NCBI GenBank assembly: GCA_017052515.1
Contig: JAFHKR010000038.1
Coordinates: forward strand, 310,001-374,000
Reading direction: 5' to 3'
DNA: 64,000 nucleotides
Source: Fictibacillus nanhaiensis
GTDB lineage: Bacteria > Bacillota > Bacilli > Bacillales > Fictibacillaceae
Shown piece after piece: positions 35,683 to 44,274 of the stretch. A model generated the notes under the pieces. The model was not told the DNA's origin. It worked only from the letters and a program-made list of their open reading frames with translations, and did not search any database. A program made the position numbers and the translations under genes. The first letter of the stretch is position 1. Each line of letters starts with the position of its first letter.

Positions 35683-35976
35683 ATGAAAAAGGGAACAGAC
35701 TGGCGGTATCGAGTATCGAATAGAGAAGCTGTCATGGGTACCGTGCTTGCCATTTTGAACTTTATCTGGTGGTATGCGTTCGCTTACGGCCTAGGCGGAC
35801 GTCCTATTAAAGAATACACATACATACTTGGATTTCCAGCATGGTTTTTTTATAGCTGTATGATGGGATTTGTTGTTTTCACCATTTTAGTTTGGATCAT
35901 GGTGAAGTTTTTCTTCAAAGAGGTTCCGTTTGACCTTGATGAAACGAACGAGGATGGGGAGGGAGATGTCCGATGA
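35683..35976 (+). CDS. yhdT: YhdT-family membrane protein (DUF997)
   Basis: About 97 residues with two hydrophobic helices and the conserved NREAVMGTVLAILNFIWWYAFAYGLG segment (broken by family-typical Trp-Trp) and FPAWFFYSC. ATG 35683 follows GGGGGTTAAGGAA. Its stop overlaps the next start (ATGA), so it is translationally coupled to panF, as in many bacteria where yhdT and panF are adjacent. It may be an accessory subunit of the symporter. Confidence 0.88.
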   Translation: MKKGTDWRYRVSNREAVMGTVLAILNFIWWYAFAYGLGGRPIKEYTYILGFPAWFFYSCMMGFVVFTILVWIMVKFFFKEVPFDLDETNEDGEGDVR

Positions 35977-37412
35977 ATTGGGATGTGATTCTTCCTTTAG
36001 CTTTCTTTTTGATCTCCGTTTTTTTAGTAGGTATCTATACATCTCGGCACATTAAAAGCGGACCGTCGTTTTTACAAGATTACTTTTTAGCAGGCAGAGA
36101 ACTCGGAGGTTTTGTGCTTGCGATGACAATGGTCGCAACATACGGAAGTGCGTCGAGTTTTATTGGTGGACCTGGTGCAGCCTATCAATTAGGTCTAGGT
36201 TGGGTGCTGCTCGCAATGGCGCAACTCGTTACTGGGTATTTCACACTTGCGGTACTTGGTAAAAAGTTTGCAATCGTTGCAAGAAAGATCAACGCCGTTA
36301 CATTGATTGATTTTCTAAAAGCACGTTATGAGAGCAAGTGGGTCGTTATTCTATCAGCACTGAGTATTGTTGTTTTCCTATTCTCTGCAATGGCCGCTCA
36401 ATGGGTGGGCGGTGGACGGTTGATCGAATCGTTTACCGGTGTTTCCTACACAACAGCACTTTTCATTTTCTCTGGCTCTGTGCTCGTGTACGTGATTGCA
36501 GGCGGTTTCCGAGCCGTTGTAATTACTGATGCGATACAAGGAGTTGTAATGGTAATCGGAACAGTCATCATATTGGCCGGTACGATTCTCGCGGGCGGTG
36601 GAATTGAAAACATCATGGGTGAATTAAGAGCGGAGAATCCGAACTTAATCACGCCTTATGGCTCGGATCAATCGCTAACACCTCTTTACGTATCATCGTT
36701 TTGGATATTAGTTGGTGTTGGAGTTGTAGGCTTGCCGCAAATTTCGGTAAGAGCGATGAGCTATCGAAATGCAAAGGCGATGCATCGAGCGATGATCATC
36801 GGAACGTTCGTTGTAGGTTTCATCATGCTGGGTATGCATCTAGCGGGTGTGTTCGGAAGAGTGGTGCTACCGGGAATAGAAGTCCCGGATAAAGTCATGC
36901 CGCTTTTAGCACTCGAAGTGTTGCCAGGGTGGTTAGCCGGTATCGTGTTGGCAGCGCCTTTAGCTGCTGTCATGTCAACGGTAGATTCGGTGCTCTTACT
37001 CGTAAGTTCTGCGATCATAAAAGATGTGTACATCAACTACATTAAACCAGATGCCGAGGAGCAATTTGTAAAAAAGTTGAGCTTTGGGATAACAGCGGTT
37101 GTCGGACTGAGCGTATTCGCTATGGCGATCAACCCGCCTGACTTACTTATTTGGCTGAATCTGTTCGCGTTCGGAGGATTAGAAGCAGCGTTCATATGGC
37201 CAATTGTGTTAGGGCTATATTGGAAAAGAGGAAACGCGAACGGAGCGATCGCCTCTTTAATCGTAGGGGTAGGATCTTATATGTTCTTGCATCTTAATTA
37301 CCCTAATCTTTGGGGCATGCACACGGTAGTGCTTCCGATCGTGCTTTCCTTGATTGCTTACATTGTGGGGAGTTTCACAAAGGGTGTCAGACCCCATACA
37401 AATACATTCTAG
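35973..37412 (+). CDS. panF: Sodium/pantothenate symporter
   Basis: 479 residues and about 13 hydrophobic helices of the sodium:solute symporter family. Seen: FLQDYFLAGRELGGFVLAMTMVATYGSASSFIGGPGAAY (cut here by the unwound helix), RAMSYRNAKAMHRAMIIGT and the sodium-site region AAVMSTVDSVLLLVSSAIIKD. The yhdT neighbour supports PanF and import of pantothenate for coenzyme A. The last ten or so codons (TKGVRPHTNTF) are read from REP element 5, so the native C-terminus has been replaced or extended. Confidence 0.9.
   Translation: MNWDVILPLAFFLISVFLVGIYTSRHIKSGPSFLQDYFLAGRELGGFVLAMTMVATYGSASSFIGGPGAAYQLGLGWVLLAMAQLVTGYFTLAVLGKKFAIVARKINAVTLIDFLKARYESKWVVILSALSIVVFLFSAMAAQWVGGGRLIESFTGVSYTTALFIFSGSVLVYVIAGGFRAVVITDAIQGVVMVIGTVIILAGTILAGGGIENIMGELRAENPNLITPYGSDQSLTPLYVSSFWILVGVGVVGLPQISVRAMSYRNAKAMHRAMIIGTFVVGFIMLGMHLAGVFGRVVLPGIEVPDKVMPLLALEVLPGWLAGIVLAAPLAAVMSTVDSVLLLVSSAIIKDVYINYIKPDAEEQFVKKLSFGITAVVGLSVFAMAINPPDLLIWLNLFAFGGLEAAFIWPIVLGLYWKRGNANGAIASLIVGVGSYMFLHLNYPNLWGMHTVVLPIVLSLIAYIVGSFTKGVRPHTNTF
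37382..37406 (+). repeat. REP-like element 5, inside the panF coding end
   Basis: GGGTGTCAGACCCC with tail ATACAAATACATT. It is translated as GVRPHTNTF and contributes the panF stop codon region. A perfect hairpin follows. Confidence 0.8.
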
Positions 37413-37447
37413 AAGCCAATGTCCACGCACAGTGGACATTGGCTTCT
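37411..37447 (+). terminator. Terminator hairpin of panF
   Basis: AGAAGCCAATGTCCAC and its exact complement, with a 5-base loop, then TTTCATTTATTTC. The panF stop TAG (37410-37412) overlaps its first bases. Confidence 0.75.
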
Positions 37448-37604
37448 TTCATTTATTTCTTTCATTCCATGTTTCTTTCCGCTACATCCTCATTACCTTT
37501 CTACAATAAAATACTGAAAAAACAATTTATAGTAATATCTTACTAATTACCCATTTACAGTGAATGTGACCGGTGTTAATTTTATATCAGAATATAATTA
37601 GATA

Positions 37605-37680
37605 AGTGTGGGGCTGTGAAGGTTATTCTGTATGTGGGCGCTTGGAATAACTGAAGCTAGTAGCGCAACCGACCGCTTTC
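37605..37680 (+). other. Possible structured 5' leader
   Basis: GTTATTC and GAATAAC form a 7-bp stem around a G-rich loop containing GGGCGCTT, whose GCGCT can pair with AGCGC downstream (37660s), giving a potential pseudoknot. It lies 40-110 bp before a secreted-protein gene. It does not match a riboswitch class I know. The remainder of the 37413-37717 gap shows only the panF hairpin. Confidence 0.3.
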
Positions 37681-37717
37681 TTTATTTGTTCTCTAGATAA
37701 AGGAAGGGGTATTTAAC

Positions 37718-38209
37718 ATGGAAATTTCACGTAAAGAAAAATTCAGCACGAAGAAAAAGACAGCTAAGAAATGGCCGAAAATTGTTTTAGCGACAACGTT
37801 TGCACTTGGTGTAGGTACGACATCTGCGTATGCGGCAAATCCGAATCTTGCAAACGACTTATATAATAAGATTATGGAATTTACGTATCAATTTGAGATC
37901 GAGAGTGAGTTAAACAAAGAGAAGAATGACTTGCTCAAAAATGTGAACGTAGCAGTAAAAGGAATCGTTGCGGATGCCAAGAAAGATTTGGATTCTAACA
38001 AAGAAAAGATCATTCAAGACAAGAAAAAAGAACTTGAAAATCACTATAAACAAGAATTAGCAGAGATTACGAAAAGAAAGAACGAAGCCGTTAATAAAAA
38101 AACAGAGAACATGAACACTGATGCAACACGTTCTTCTGAGCAAAAAAAGGCCGACATCTCTTCAGCCATTCAAAAAGAAATACAAGAGTCTGACATAAAC
38201 AAAAAATAA
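37718..38209 (+). CDS. Secreted or membrane-anchored coiled-coil protein, 163 aa
   Basis: A long basic N-terminus (KEKFSTKKKTAKKWPK), a hydrophobic segment (VLATTFALGVGTTSAYA) and a likely signal peptidase site after AYA-A, near residue 36-37. The mature part is almost all helix, rich in Lys, Glu and Asn, with heptad character. AAAGGAAGGGG precedes the ATG. No domain is recognised. It could be an extracellular scaffold or adhesin-like helper. The leader may be structured. Confidence 0.7.
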   Translation: MEISRKEKFSTKKKTAKKWPKIVLATTFALGVGTTSAYAANPNLANDLYNKIMEFTYQFEIESELNKEKNDLLKNVNVAVKGIVADAKKDLDSNKEKIIQDKKKELENHYKQELAEITKRKNEAVNKKTENMNTDATRSSEQKKADISSAIQKEIQESDINKK

Positions 38210-38218
38210 TAACTTTTA

Positions 38219-38254
38219 CAAAGAGCGGAATCTTCATTCTCCGCTCTTTTCCTT
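38219..38254 (+). terminator. Terminator of the coiled-coil protein gene
   Basis: AAGAGCGGA and TCCGCTCTT arms followed by TTCCTTTTT. Confidence 0.8.
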
Positions 38255-38301
38255 TTTCTGATATCCTAGAATATAGAAAATCTATGAACGGAGATAACAC
38301 T

Positions 38302-39036
38302 ATGAAAAAACTATTCTTAACGCTCGGGATCCTCTTTGCTGTATATGCAACGGCCATGCTTATCCAAACGACTAACATGGATATGGGACTTGCGGTTTTT
38401 TTCTTGTTAGGTGCTCTTTTTCTTGTCCTTTTTTTCCGCTACAACTCAGCTATGAAACTATTTAACACGTACAAAAAAACGACGCTGACCGTATTAATCG
38501 TAACCATCCTTTTTGCAGCAACGCTAGAAACTCTTATTCTTACATCTGCTAACACAGACCCTGAGAAGGTTTCTTCCAAGATAGATTCGATCCTCGTACT
38601 TGGTGGAGGAACGAAGAATAATCGTCCGGGTGCCGTTCTAAAAGGTCGGCTAGATCAAGCGCTCACCTATGCAAAAAAACATCCAGATGTTACGTTCATT
38701 GTCAGCGGTGGTCTTGGATTTGGTAAAACGACGAGTGAAGGATCTATAATGAAAAACTATCTCGTCGAAAATGGGATTGAAGCAGATTCCATTCAGATTG
38801 AGGAAAAAGCAACGAGTACATACGAAAATCTTTTATATACCAAAAAGATGATTCAACCAGACGACCAGCTGCTCATTGTAACGAGTGATTTCCACCTTTT
38901 TCGAACAAAGATGATCGCTAAGCGGGTTGGTATTGAAGCAGAAGGGCTTGGCTCGCCGTTGAGAATTTCTTCTGTTCCACAAGCTCACGTTAGAGAATAT
39001 ATGGCGATCATTAAAAGTTATTTTACTGACAGATAG
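38302..39036 (+). CDS. YdcF/SanA/ElyC-family protein (DUF218)
   Basis: About 244 residues: three N-terminal membrane helices (to about residue 85) and then an extracytoplasmic or cytoplasmic DUF218 domain with SILVLGGGTKNNRPG, FIVSGGLGFGKTTSEG, EEKATSTYENL and IVTSDFHLFRTKMIAKR. Family members are tied to envelope polysaccharide metabolism and vancomycin sensitivity in E. coli, but no activity is proven here. ATG 38302 is eight bases after GGAG. The small gene at 39052 follows 15 bp later, probably in the same operon. Confidence 0.87.
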   Translation: MKKLFLTLGILFAVYATAMLIQTTNMDMGLAVFFLLGALFLVLFFRYNSAMKLFNTYKKTTLTVLIVTILFAATLETLILTSANTDPEKVSSKIDSILVLGGGTKNNRPGAVLKGRLDQALTYAKKHPDVTFIVSGGLGFGKTTSEGSIMKNYLVENGIEADSIQIEEKATSTYENLLYTKKMIQPDDQLLIVTSDFHLFRTKMIAKRVGIEAEGLGSPLRISSVPQAHVREYMAIIKSYFTDR

Positions 39037-39051
39037 AGGAGGGCGGCTTTC

Positions 39052-39228
39052 ATGAACAAAAATAAGTATCATTGTTGTGCGACGTGTATCAATTTCAAGC
39101 CTGAAAAAACGAATCAAGGGATGCGCTATCACTGCGTGCGTCTTGGATATGAGACGAAACCAGACTATCAGTTTAATTGTTGGGAGCCGAAACCACATGT
39201 GGTGGAGCTCATGAATAAGGAAAAATAA
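39052..39228 (+). CDS. Small cysteine-rich protein, 58 aa
   Basis: GAGGAGGGCGGC precedes ATG 39052. The product has five cysteines: CC-A-T-C near the N-terminus, one in YHCVRLGYET and a final FNCWEPKP. The CxxC and spaced Cys pattern looks like a small metal-binding or zinc-ribbon protein. Related short proteins are common in Bacillaceae but I cannot name the family. It is 15 bp downstream of the DUF218 gene on the same strand. Confidence 0.7.
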   Translation: MNKNKYHCCATCINFKPEKTNQGMRYHCVRLGYETKPDYQFNCWEPKPHVVELMNKEK

Positions 39229-39253
39229 TTTTTGGAACAAATTAACACAAATA

Positions 39254-39343
39254 CCTTGCATTACAAGTTAGTGACACATATACTAATGGTATATCTTGTT
39301 ATGCAAGACATTCTTTTTTATCTATAACCCTTGTAATACAAGA
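39254..39343. promoter_or_regulatory. Triple PadR operator
   Basis: Three 13-bp near-palindromes: CTTGCATTACAAG (39255-39267), CTTGTTATGCAAG (39295-39307) and CTTGTAATACAAG (39330-39342), all just upstream of the padR-like gene at 39367. The word ACCTTGCATTA is shared with the operator at 19891. Confidence 0.65.
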
Positions 39344-39366
39344 TAGTGAAAATGAGGTGTAGCCAC

Positions 39367-39699
39367 ATGTCGAACACTCAGATGTTAAAAGGAATTCTCG
39401 ACGGCTGTCTTTTAGCCATCATCAATGAAGGTGAAGTTTATGGCTATGAGTTAGCCGAAAAGCTGGAATCATACGGCTTTCAACAGACGAGTGAAGGAAC
39501 GATCTATCCTTTGCTCATACGCATGCAAAAAGAGAAGCTCGTTACCACGACGTTGAAGAAATCAACGGCGGGACCAAGACGGAAATATTATTCGCTTACC
39601 CCTAAAGGTGAGGAAGAACTTCAAGCATTTATTGAAAGATGGAATCAACTAAGTCATTCGGTCGAGCACATTTTACAAAAGAGAGGAAGCGGAGAATGA
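39367..39699 (+). CDS. PadR-family transcriptional regulator
   Basis: About 110 residues: LKGILDGCLLAIINEGEVYGYELAEKLE-type first helices, TSEGTIYPLLIRMQKEKLV recognition helix, and the wing GPRRKYYSLTPKGEEEL, then a dimer helix. ATG 39367 follows GAGGTG with good spacing. It overlaps a HAAS-domain protein gene (ATGA). Three operator-like palindromes lie upstream, so strong autoregulation is expected. It is a paralogue of the 19947 gene with its own partner. Confidence 0.93.
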   Translation: MSNTQMLKGILDGCLLAIINEGEVYGYELAEKLESYGFQQTSEGTIYPLLIRMQKEKLVTTTLKKSTAGPRRKYYSLTPKGEEELQAFIERWNQLSHSVEHILQKRGSGE

Positions 39700-40466
39700 A
39701 TGCGCAAAAACATACGTTAACAGCTGAAAGTCAGGATTTCTTAGATAATCTTAGACTCTATTTATTTTCGAGTGGAAAAAAAGACGAAGAGGTAAAAGAG
39801 ATCGTAGAAGAGTTGGAAGATCATCTGATCGAAGCGGAAAAGCGCGGAAAATCTGTCTCTCACATCATCGGCCATTCGCCAAAAGCATATATGGAGCAGC
39901 TTTCAAGTGAAATGTCATTTGATTTTAAATGGCTTTCTTACTTGCCGATCATCGTTCTCGGTGTTTTCGCCTATGTTTTGCTAGGCGATTCGATAAGAGG
40001 AGGCGTTCAGTACACGTTGCTTCAAGTGATCGGTTATCCGGCGGTTTGTATCATCCTTGTACTTTTCTATTTAAGAATGTTCAAATTCTTAGCGAGCACG
40101 AAACTTTCAAAAACAAAAACGATCATCACCACATTGATCTTAGGAATTTTACCGATTTTGTTCTTTTTAGGTCTTATGTTTGCAAACGATATGTATAAAA
40201 CTTCCGTTGTTATAAAGCTTGGAGCGACAGGAAACATTATCGCGGCGCTCCTTGCTATCGCCATCTTTATAGGAATCGCTTTATGGAGTAAAACCTGGTT
40301 CACAATCGTCATTCCAGCCATGATTTTTCTACCAGAATTTTTAATCAGTCTCACTTCATTTGACAAAGAAACGAAAGCCATTTTAACAATAAGTGCATTG
40401 TTTGTAACGCTGATTATCTATAACGTGTATACGTTTAAAAAAGCGAAAAAAGAGAACCGAATCTAA
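39696..40466 (+). CDS. HAAS-domain polytopic membrane protein, partner of PadR
   Basis: About 256 residues from ATG 39696, four bases inside padR. The N-terminal 70 residues are the charged helical HAAS domain (QDFLDNLRLYLFSSGKKDEEVKEIVEELEDHLIEAEKRGKS, divided by a turn). Seven or so hydrophobic segments follow. As in the earlier pair, the role is unknown; it may sense or respond to membrane stress under PadR control. A terminator overlaps the end. Confidence 0.8.
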   Translation: MNAQKHTLTAESQDFLDNLRLYLFSSGKKDEEVKEIVEELEDHLIEAEKRGKSVSHIIGHSPKAYMEQLSSEMSFDFKWLSYLPIIVLGVFAYVLLGDSIRGGVQYTLLQVIGYPAVCIILVLFYLRMFKFLASTKLSKTKTIITTLILGILPILFFLGLMFANDMYKTSVVIKLGATGNIIAALLAIAIFIGIALWSKTWFTIVIPAMIFLPEFLISLTSFDKETKAILTISALFVTLIIYNVYTFKKAKKENRI

Positions 40467-40482
40467 ATGATCGGTTCTTTCT
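40452..40482 (+). terminator. Terminator of the second PadR-HAAS operon
   Basis: AGAACCGA and TCGGTTCT arms overlapping the stop codon, then TTCTTCT. Confidence 0.6.
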
Positions 40483-40524
40483 TCTGAGTAAAATATGGTT
40501 ACCAAACAACGTACTTGCACTGAA

Positions 40525-40552
40525 AAAGCTTACAATGTTACATTGTGTAAGG
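40525..40552. promoter_or_regulatory. Imperfect palindrome upstream of yojN
   Basis: CTTACAATGTTACATTGTGTAAG with outer AAG/CTT extension, about 90 bp before the yojN-like start. It could be an operator for the yojNO genes; there is no direct support. Confidence 0.3.
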
Positions 40553-40641
40553 CTTTACACAGCAAATAAGTGGAAATACTGTTGATAGATAAGGTGATTG
40601 ATTTTTAGTAAAAGATCACTGATAGAGAAAGGAAATTTGAT

Positions 40642-41526
40642 ATGAATCTCCAACTTCCGATTGAAATAAAAGAAAAGCTGCAGCAAGATGCAGCTAAACG
40701 ATTAGAAAATCTACCAAATGAATATAAAGAATTAATTGGGGAGCAGGGATATACAGCGCCTGACGCAGCATTGATTGAGGATGCGGTAATCGCACTTGCT
40801 CTCGGAAAAAATGTATTGTTGAAAGGACCGACGGGTTCAGGAAAGACAAAGCTTGCAGAGCTTCTTTCAAACGTGTTCGGACAACCTTTGCATCAAGTCA
40901 ACGCCTCGGTCGATCTTGATGCTGAAGCGCTTCTTGGTCATAAGACGTTAAGTTATAGCGAGGGTAAACAAGAGATCGAGTTCATTCCTGGGCCAGTTAC
41001 AAGAGCTGCGGCAAACGGCCATTTTCTCTATATCGATGAGATCAACATCGCAAAACCAGAAACACTGCCGATTCTTAACGGAATGCTTGATTATCGCCGT
41101 ACGATCGCCAACCCGTTCACAGGTGAAGTGGTAAAAGCACAGCCTGGTTTCAATGTTATAGCAGCGATCAACGAAGGGTACATCGGGACGGTACCTTTAA
41201 ACGAGGCGTTAAAGAACCGTTTTGTTGTTATTGAAGTGCCTTACATCCAAGGTGATACGTTAAAAGAAATGCTCAAAAATCAATCTCAGCAAAAAGACGA
41301 AGAGGTACTATCCAAGTTTGTTCAGCTGTCGTCTGATCTGATCGGTCAAGCGAAAGCGGGTCATCTGTCTGAAGATGCAGCATCCATCCGTGCGTTGCTA
41401 GATGCGGCAGATCTCTCCGTTTACCTGCCGGCGAAGCGTGCCATTCAGCGCGCCATCGCAGATAAGCTTGAAGATGCGCGCGAACGCGCCCTCGTTGCCA
41501 ACGTAGCCGCAACCCTGTTCGCGTAA
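40642..41526 (+). CDS. yojN: MoxR/NorQ-type AAA+ ATPase (YojN-like)
   Basis: 294 residues. AAA+ motifs: Walker A GPTGSGKT, Walker B FLYIDEIN, sensor [10 protein letters not shown], arginine-finger region [12 protein letters not shown]. CbbQ/NorQ/YojN proteins pair with a VWA-domain partner to remodel or activate metal enzymes. The partner follows at 41592. GAGAAAGGAAATTTGAT precedes the ATG. The two genes are probably one operon although a REP element now lies in the 65-bp gap. The target enzyme is not apparent. Confidence 0.92.
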   Translation: MNLQLPIEIKEKLQQDAAKRLENLPNEYKELIGEQGYTAPDAALIEDAVIALALGKNVLLKGPTGSGKTKLAELLSNVFGQPLHQVNASVDLDAEALLGHKTLSYSEGKQEIEFIPGPVTRAAANGHFLYIDEINIAKPETLPILNGMLDYRRTIANPFTGEVVKAQPGFNVIAAINEGYIGTVPLNEALKNRFVVIEVPYIQGDTLKEMLKNQSQQKDEEVLSKFVQLSSDLIGQAKAGHLSEDAASIRALLDAADLSVYLPAKRAIQRAIADKLEDARERALVANVAATLFA

Positions 41527-41529
41527 GCT

Positions 41530-41565
41530 GGGAAATGGGGTCAGACCCCACACAATTTATTTCCC
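41530..41565 (+). repeat. REP-like element 6, between yojN and yojO
   Basis: GGGGTCAGACCCC flanked by GGGAAAT and ATTTCCC, with tail ACACAATTT. It starts three bases after the yojN stop and does not disturb the yojO ribosome site (GGAGG near 41577). Confidence 0.85.
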
Positions 41566-41591
41566 ACGACGATTTTGGAGGTTTTCCCTAG

Positions 41592-43523
41592 ATGAAATTC
41601 CTAGTATTTGCGGATACGAAGATCGATTCTTTTGTTCACATGCAACTGATCGATCTTTCCCGCTCACTCTCAAAAGTGGATAAAATGGACGTTTCGTTCT
41701 CGTACCATTCGTACCTCGAGCGAAGCAGCGGTATCACTCACGTTAGCCAGTTCTGGAACCCATACCCGCGCGATATTCAGCTGGAAGGCTGGAAATCGGA
41801 TGTTTATTTGCGCAGCTATGGAACTCAGTTTCACACGGAAGACCACGTAATCTGGGACACTTTGAAGCAGCTAAAACCCCATCCTCACCGAGAATTTCTT
41901 AAACAAGTCCTTCTTTTTGCAGAAGACTATCGGTTAGAGCAGATCTGTGTGAACGACCGACCCGGGATGAAGCATGCTTTTAAGCTTCGAAAAGAAACGT
42001 TCCAGGTACACTACAACCGTGAGTACCGAAAACATATTCAACAAAAGCGTACGCTCGATGCGCTTTTTTGCCATATCATCCTTTTAGCGAACAAACGGTT
42101 TGTTGCCGTGCCACAAGAAACGCAGAAACTCTACCAAGAATTGCGTTCATATTTAACAAAACTTACAACAGCTAAATCGACTGAAGATATTGCAGCAGTC
42201 ATTACCGAAATGGCTGCTATCACTCAAAAGCATACAAACTTAAACGATATGAAAACCGCATACCGCAGTTTCAGCGATCAGTCGCAGCAAGCGGATAAAA
42301 CAGGCGATACCGATCAAAACTTTGACGACCTCACTCGTAACAACGAAACAAAAACGAACAAAACGATTACGAAAGATGAAGATTCAGATAAGGACAAAGA
42401 CGATAAAGAAAAAGAGTCTCATTCCTCTTGGCATGATGAAACCTCTGATCCGCAGGATTCATTCTTACAGATGGACCTCGATCAAGGGACAAATACGGAT
42501 CTGTTAGGAGAAGGTGCGAGGGAAGCGGAGGGCGGTGACGCGGTGTTCGGTTCGGTTCAAACGAGCGCTAAACGTACAGAAAACAACGACTTTAACACCC
42601 AAAACGAACATGAAGCCGAAACCGATAAGAACCAAAATGGTTCAGATTCTGCAAACCACTTCCCATACGGAGAGGTGAACAAGAATGTAACCGAGCATTT
42701 TGTTCCAGCGAAACCGGCAACACCCGACGAAATCGCGCAATACGACGAATACAATCAAGAGATCGCGCCATTCGTTTCACAGCTGAAACAAAACTTTTTA
42801 AAAACGATGGAGCACAAACGAACAGCACCAAGAGAAGATCTGCACTTTGGAAGGCTCGGGAAGAAGCTTACGAGACTTGTAACCGATAAGAACCCAAGAC
42901 TTTTCCGGAAAAAACAAGAATCTCAACAAGAACTCGACACGACGTTCACGCTACTCGTTGATTGTTCAGCGTCCATGTTCAACAAGATGGAAGAGACGCA
43001 AAAAGGGATCGTGCTGTTTCATGAAACGTTAAAAGCTCTTCGGATTCCACATTCTGTCGTTGGGTTTTGGGAAGATGCAGCAGATGCTTCAACTAACGAT
43101 CAGCCGAACTATTTTCATGAAGTGATCTCCTATCGCAACTCCCTGCATCAATCAGGAGCATCGATCATACAGCTCGAACCGCAAGAAGATAACCGTGATG
43201 GGTATTCGATCAGACGTATGGGTGAAGAGCTTGCAAAGCGACCAGAGCAGCAAAAGATTCTGCTCGTTTTCTCAGACGGAGAACCTGCGGCTTTTGATTA
43301 TGAATCGCATGGAGTACTCGATACACACGAAGCGGTTACCCGAACACGAAAGCTTGGGATCGAAACGATCGGTATGTTCATTGCGAACGGAGAGATCACA
43401 GAGGAAGAAGAGAAGTTAATGCAAAACATCTATGGACCGCAAAACGTAGTCGTGCCAAGCGCTTCAGAGCTTGTGGACTATTTGATGCCTGTTCTGCGAA
43501 AACTGCTATTTAAATCCCTATAA
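41592..43523 (+). CDS. yojO: VWA-domain protein, partner of the AAA+ ATPase (YojO-like, NorD/CbbO type)
   Basis: 643 residues. The N-terminal 220 form a helical domain. Residues about 225-370 are a very acidic, Asp/Glu/Thr/Asn-rich low-complexity linker. The C-terminal 200 residues are a von Willebrand factor A domain with the metal-ion-dependent adhesion site DCSAS in LLVDCSASM and a later VFSDGEP. The gene pair matches yojN-yojO, related to the norQ-norD and cbbQ-cbbO activators. A strong terminator follows. The client protein is unknown. Confidence 0.9.
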   Translation: MKFLVFADTKIDSFVHMQLIDLSRSLSKVDKMDVSFSYHSYLERSSGITHVSQFWNPYPRDIQLEGWKSDVYLRSYGTQFHTEDHVIWDTLKQLKPHPHREFLKQVLLFAEDYRLEQICVNDRPGMKHAFKLRKETFQVHYNREYRKHIQQKRTLDALFCHIILLANKRFVAVPQETQKLYQELRSYLTKLTTAKSTEDIAAVITEMAAITQKHTNLNDMKTAYRSFSDQSQQADKTGDTDQNFDDLTRNNETKTNKTITKDEDSDKDKDDKEKESHSSWHDETSDPQDSFLQMDLDQGTNTDLLGEGAREAEGGDAVFGSVQTSAKRTENNDFNTQNEHEAETDKNQNGSDSANHFPYGEVNKNVTEHFVPAKPATPDEIAQYDEYNQEIAPFVSQLKQNFLKTMEHKRTAPREDLHFGRLGKKLTRLVTDKNPRLFRKKQESQQELDTTFTLLVDCSASMFNKMEETQKGIVLFHETLKALRIPHSVVGFWEDAADASTNDQPNYFHEVISYRNSLHQSGASIIQLEPQEDNRDGYSIRRMGEELAKRPEQQKILLVFSDGEPAAFDYESHGVLDTHEAVTRTRKLGIETIGMFIANGEITEEEEKLMQNIYGPQNVVVPSASELVDYLMPVLRKLLFKSL

Positions 43524-43530
43524 AACGCCA

Positions 43531-43567
43531 AAACGCCTGGGGCAGCTAACCCCAAGGCGTTTTTTTT
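43531..43567. terminator. Terminator of yojNO
   Basis: ACGCC-GGGG and CCCC-GGCGT arms around CAGCTAA, followed by eight T. It also faces the leftward 43577 gene. Confidence 0.88.
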
Positions 43568-43576
43568 ATGTATGTA

Positions 43577-43768
43577 TCAATACTCCAACAGCTTCAGCCA
43601 AGCAAAGATTACTCCGACAAACCCCGTGTAGCTAAAGATCCGAACAGACCATTCTGGCAGTGCGTTTCGAAGCAGACTTGCGCACATACCAACCACAATA
43701 ATAGCTGCGAGTAGGATATAAATGGATATAATATCGAACGGAATCCGAAAAGACAGCCAGTTTTCCAT
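43577..43768 (-). CDS. Small two-helix membrane protein, 63 aa
   Basis: AGGGGAGGTTTAGCA precedes ATG 43768. There are two hydrophobic helices (about 12-31 and 42-60) and little else. No family recognised. It lies alone between yojO and an unrelated rightward gene and shares the yojO terminator. Confidence 0.6.
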   Translation of the reverse strand: MENWLSFRIPFDIISIYILLAAIIVVGMCASLLRNALPEWSVRIFSYTGFVGVIFAWLKLLEY

Positions 43769-43944
43769 TGCTAAACCTCCCCTAATAGTAATAATATCGG
43801 TCAAAATGCATGGACTTTAAGAAATATGTTGTAGTAAATCTCAGTGGCACCAAAATTAGAATGAGCTATAAAAAAGGACAACGGGAACCCGAACTAGGGC
43901 AAACGCATATGGTATTGTAGAACCGGGTGTAAGGAGTGAATGGT

Positions 43945-44235
43945 TTGAACCAGCGTGTAGTAGATGTTGTTTTAGCAGAGGCACAAGCAGAATATTTAGC
44001 GAACAATAAAATTCCTGCAACTTTTTTGGCAGAACTCGACTTACTTGCAGCAACTCTAACAACTGCAGGTGATTTACTCGCAACGTTGAGCGCTGCGATC
44101 GCGCTTAAACAAATTTACATTGAGGAAGCACAAGCGCAAATAGACCAACAAAATCAAGAGACACAAATGAAAGACATTCAGGATCAGATTACGGATCTTA
44201 AAAACGAAGTCAAGATGTTGAGGGGAAAAAAATAA
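43945..44235 (+). CDS. Hypothetical helical protein with coiled-coil tail, 96 aa
   Basis: TTG 43945 is eight bases after AAGGAG; a GTG at 43936 is too close to that site. The N-terminal part is helical and Ala/Leu-rich with a moderately hydrophobic middle (AATLTTAGDLLATLSAAIAL). The C-terminal third is a charged coiled coil (IQDQITDLKNEVKMLRGKK). There is no signal peptide. I do not recognise the family; similar proteins occur in sporulating Bacillus. Confidence 0.6.
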   Translation: MNQRVVDVVLAEAQAEYLANNKIPATFLAELDLLAATLTTAGDLLATLSAAIALKQIYIEEAQAQIDQQNQETQMKDIQDQITDLKNEVKMLRGKK

Positions 44236-44260
44236 TGATAACTTTTCCCCTCCGTTTTTT
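44220..44260 (+). terminator. Terminator of the helical protein gene
   Basis: AGGGGAAAA and TTTTCCCCT arms, then CCGTTTTTTT; the stem overlaps the last codons. Confidence 0.65.
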
Positions 44261-44274
44261 TCTACATCCTCAAA

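Noticed and set aside
43810-43920. Short rightward frame (36 codons) starting ATG 43810
   Set aside because: Codon use looks plausible but there is no ribosome site, and it ends only 25 bp before a well-supported gene. Too weak to list.
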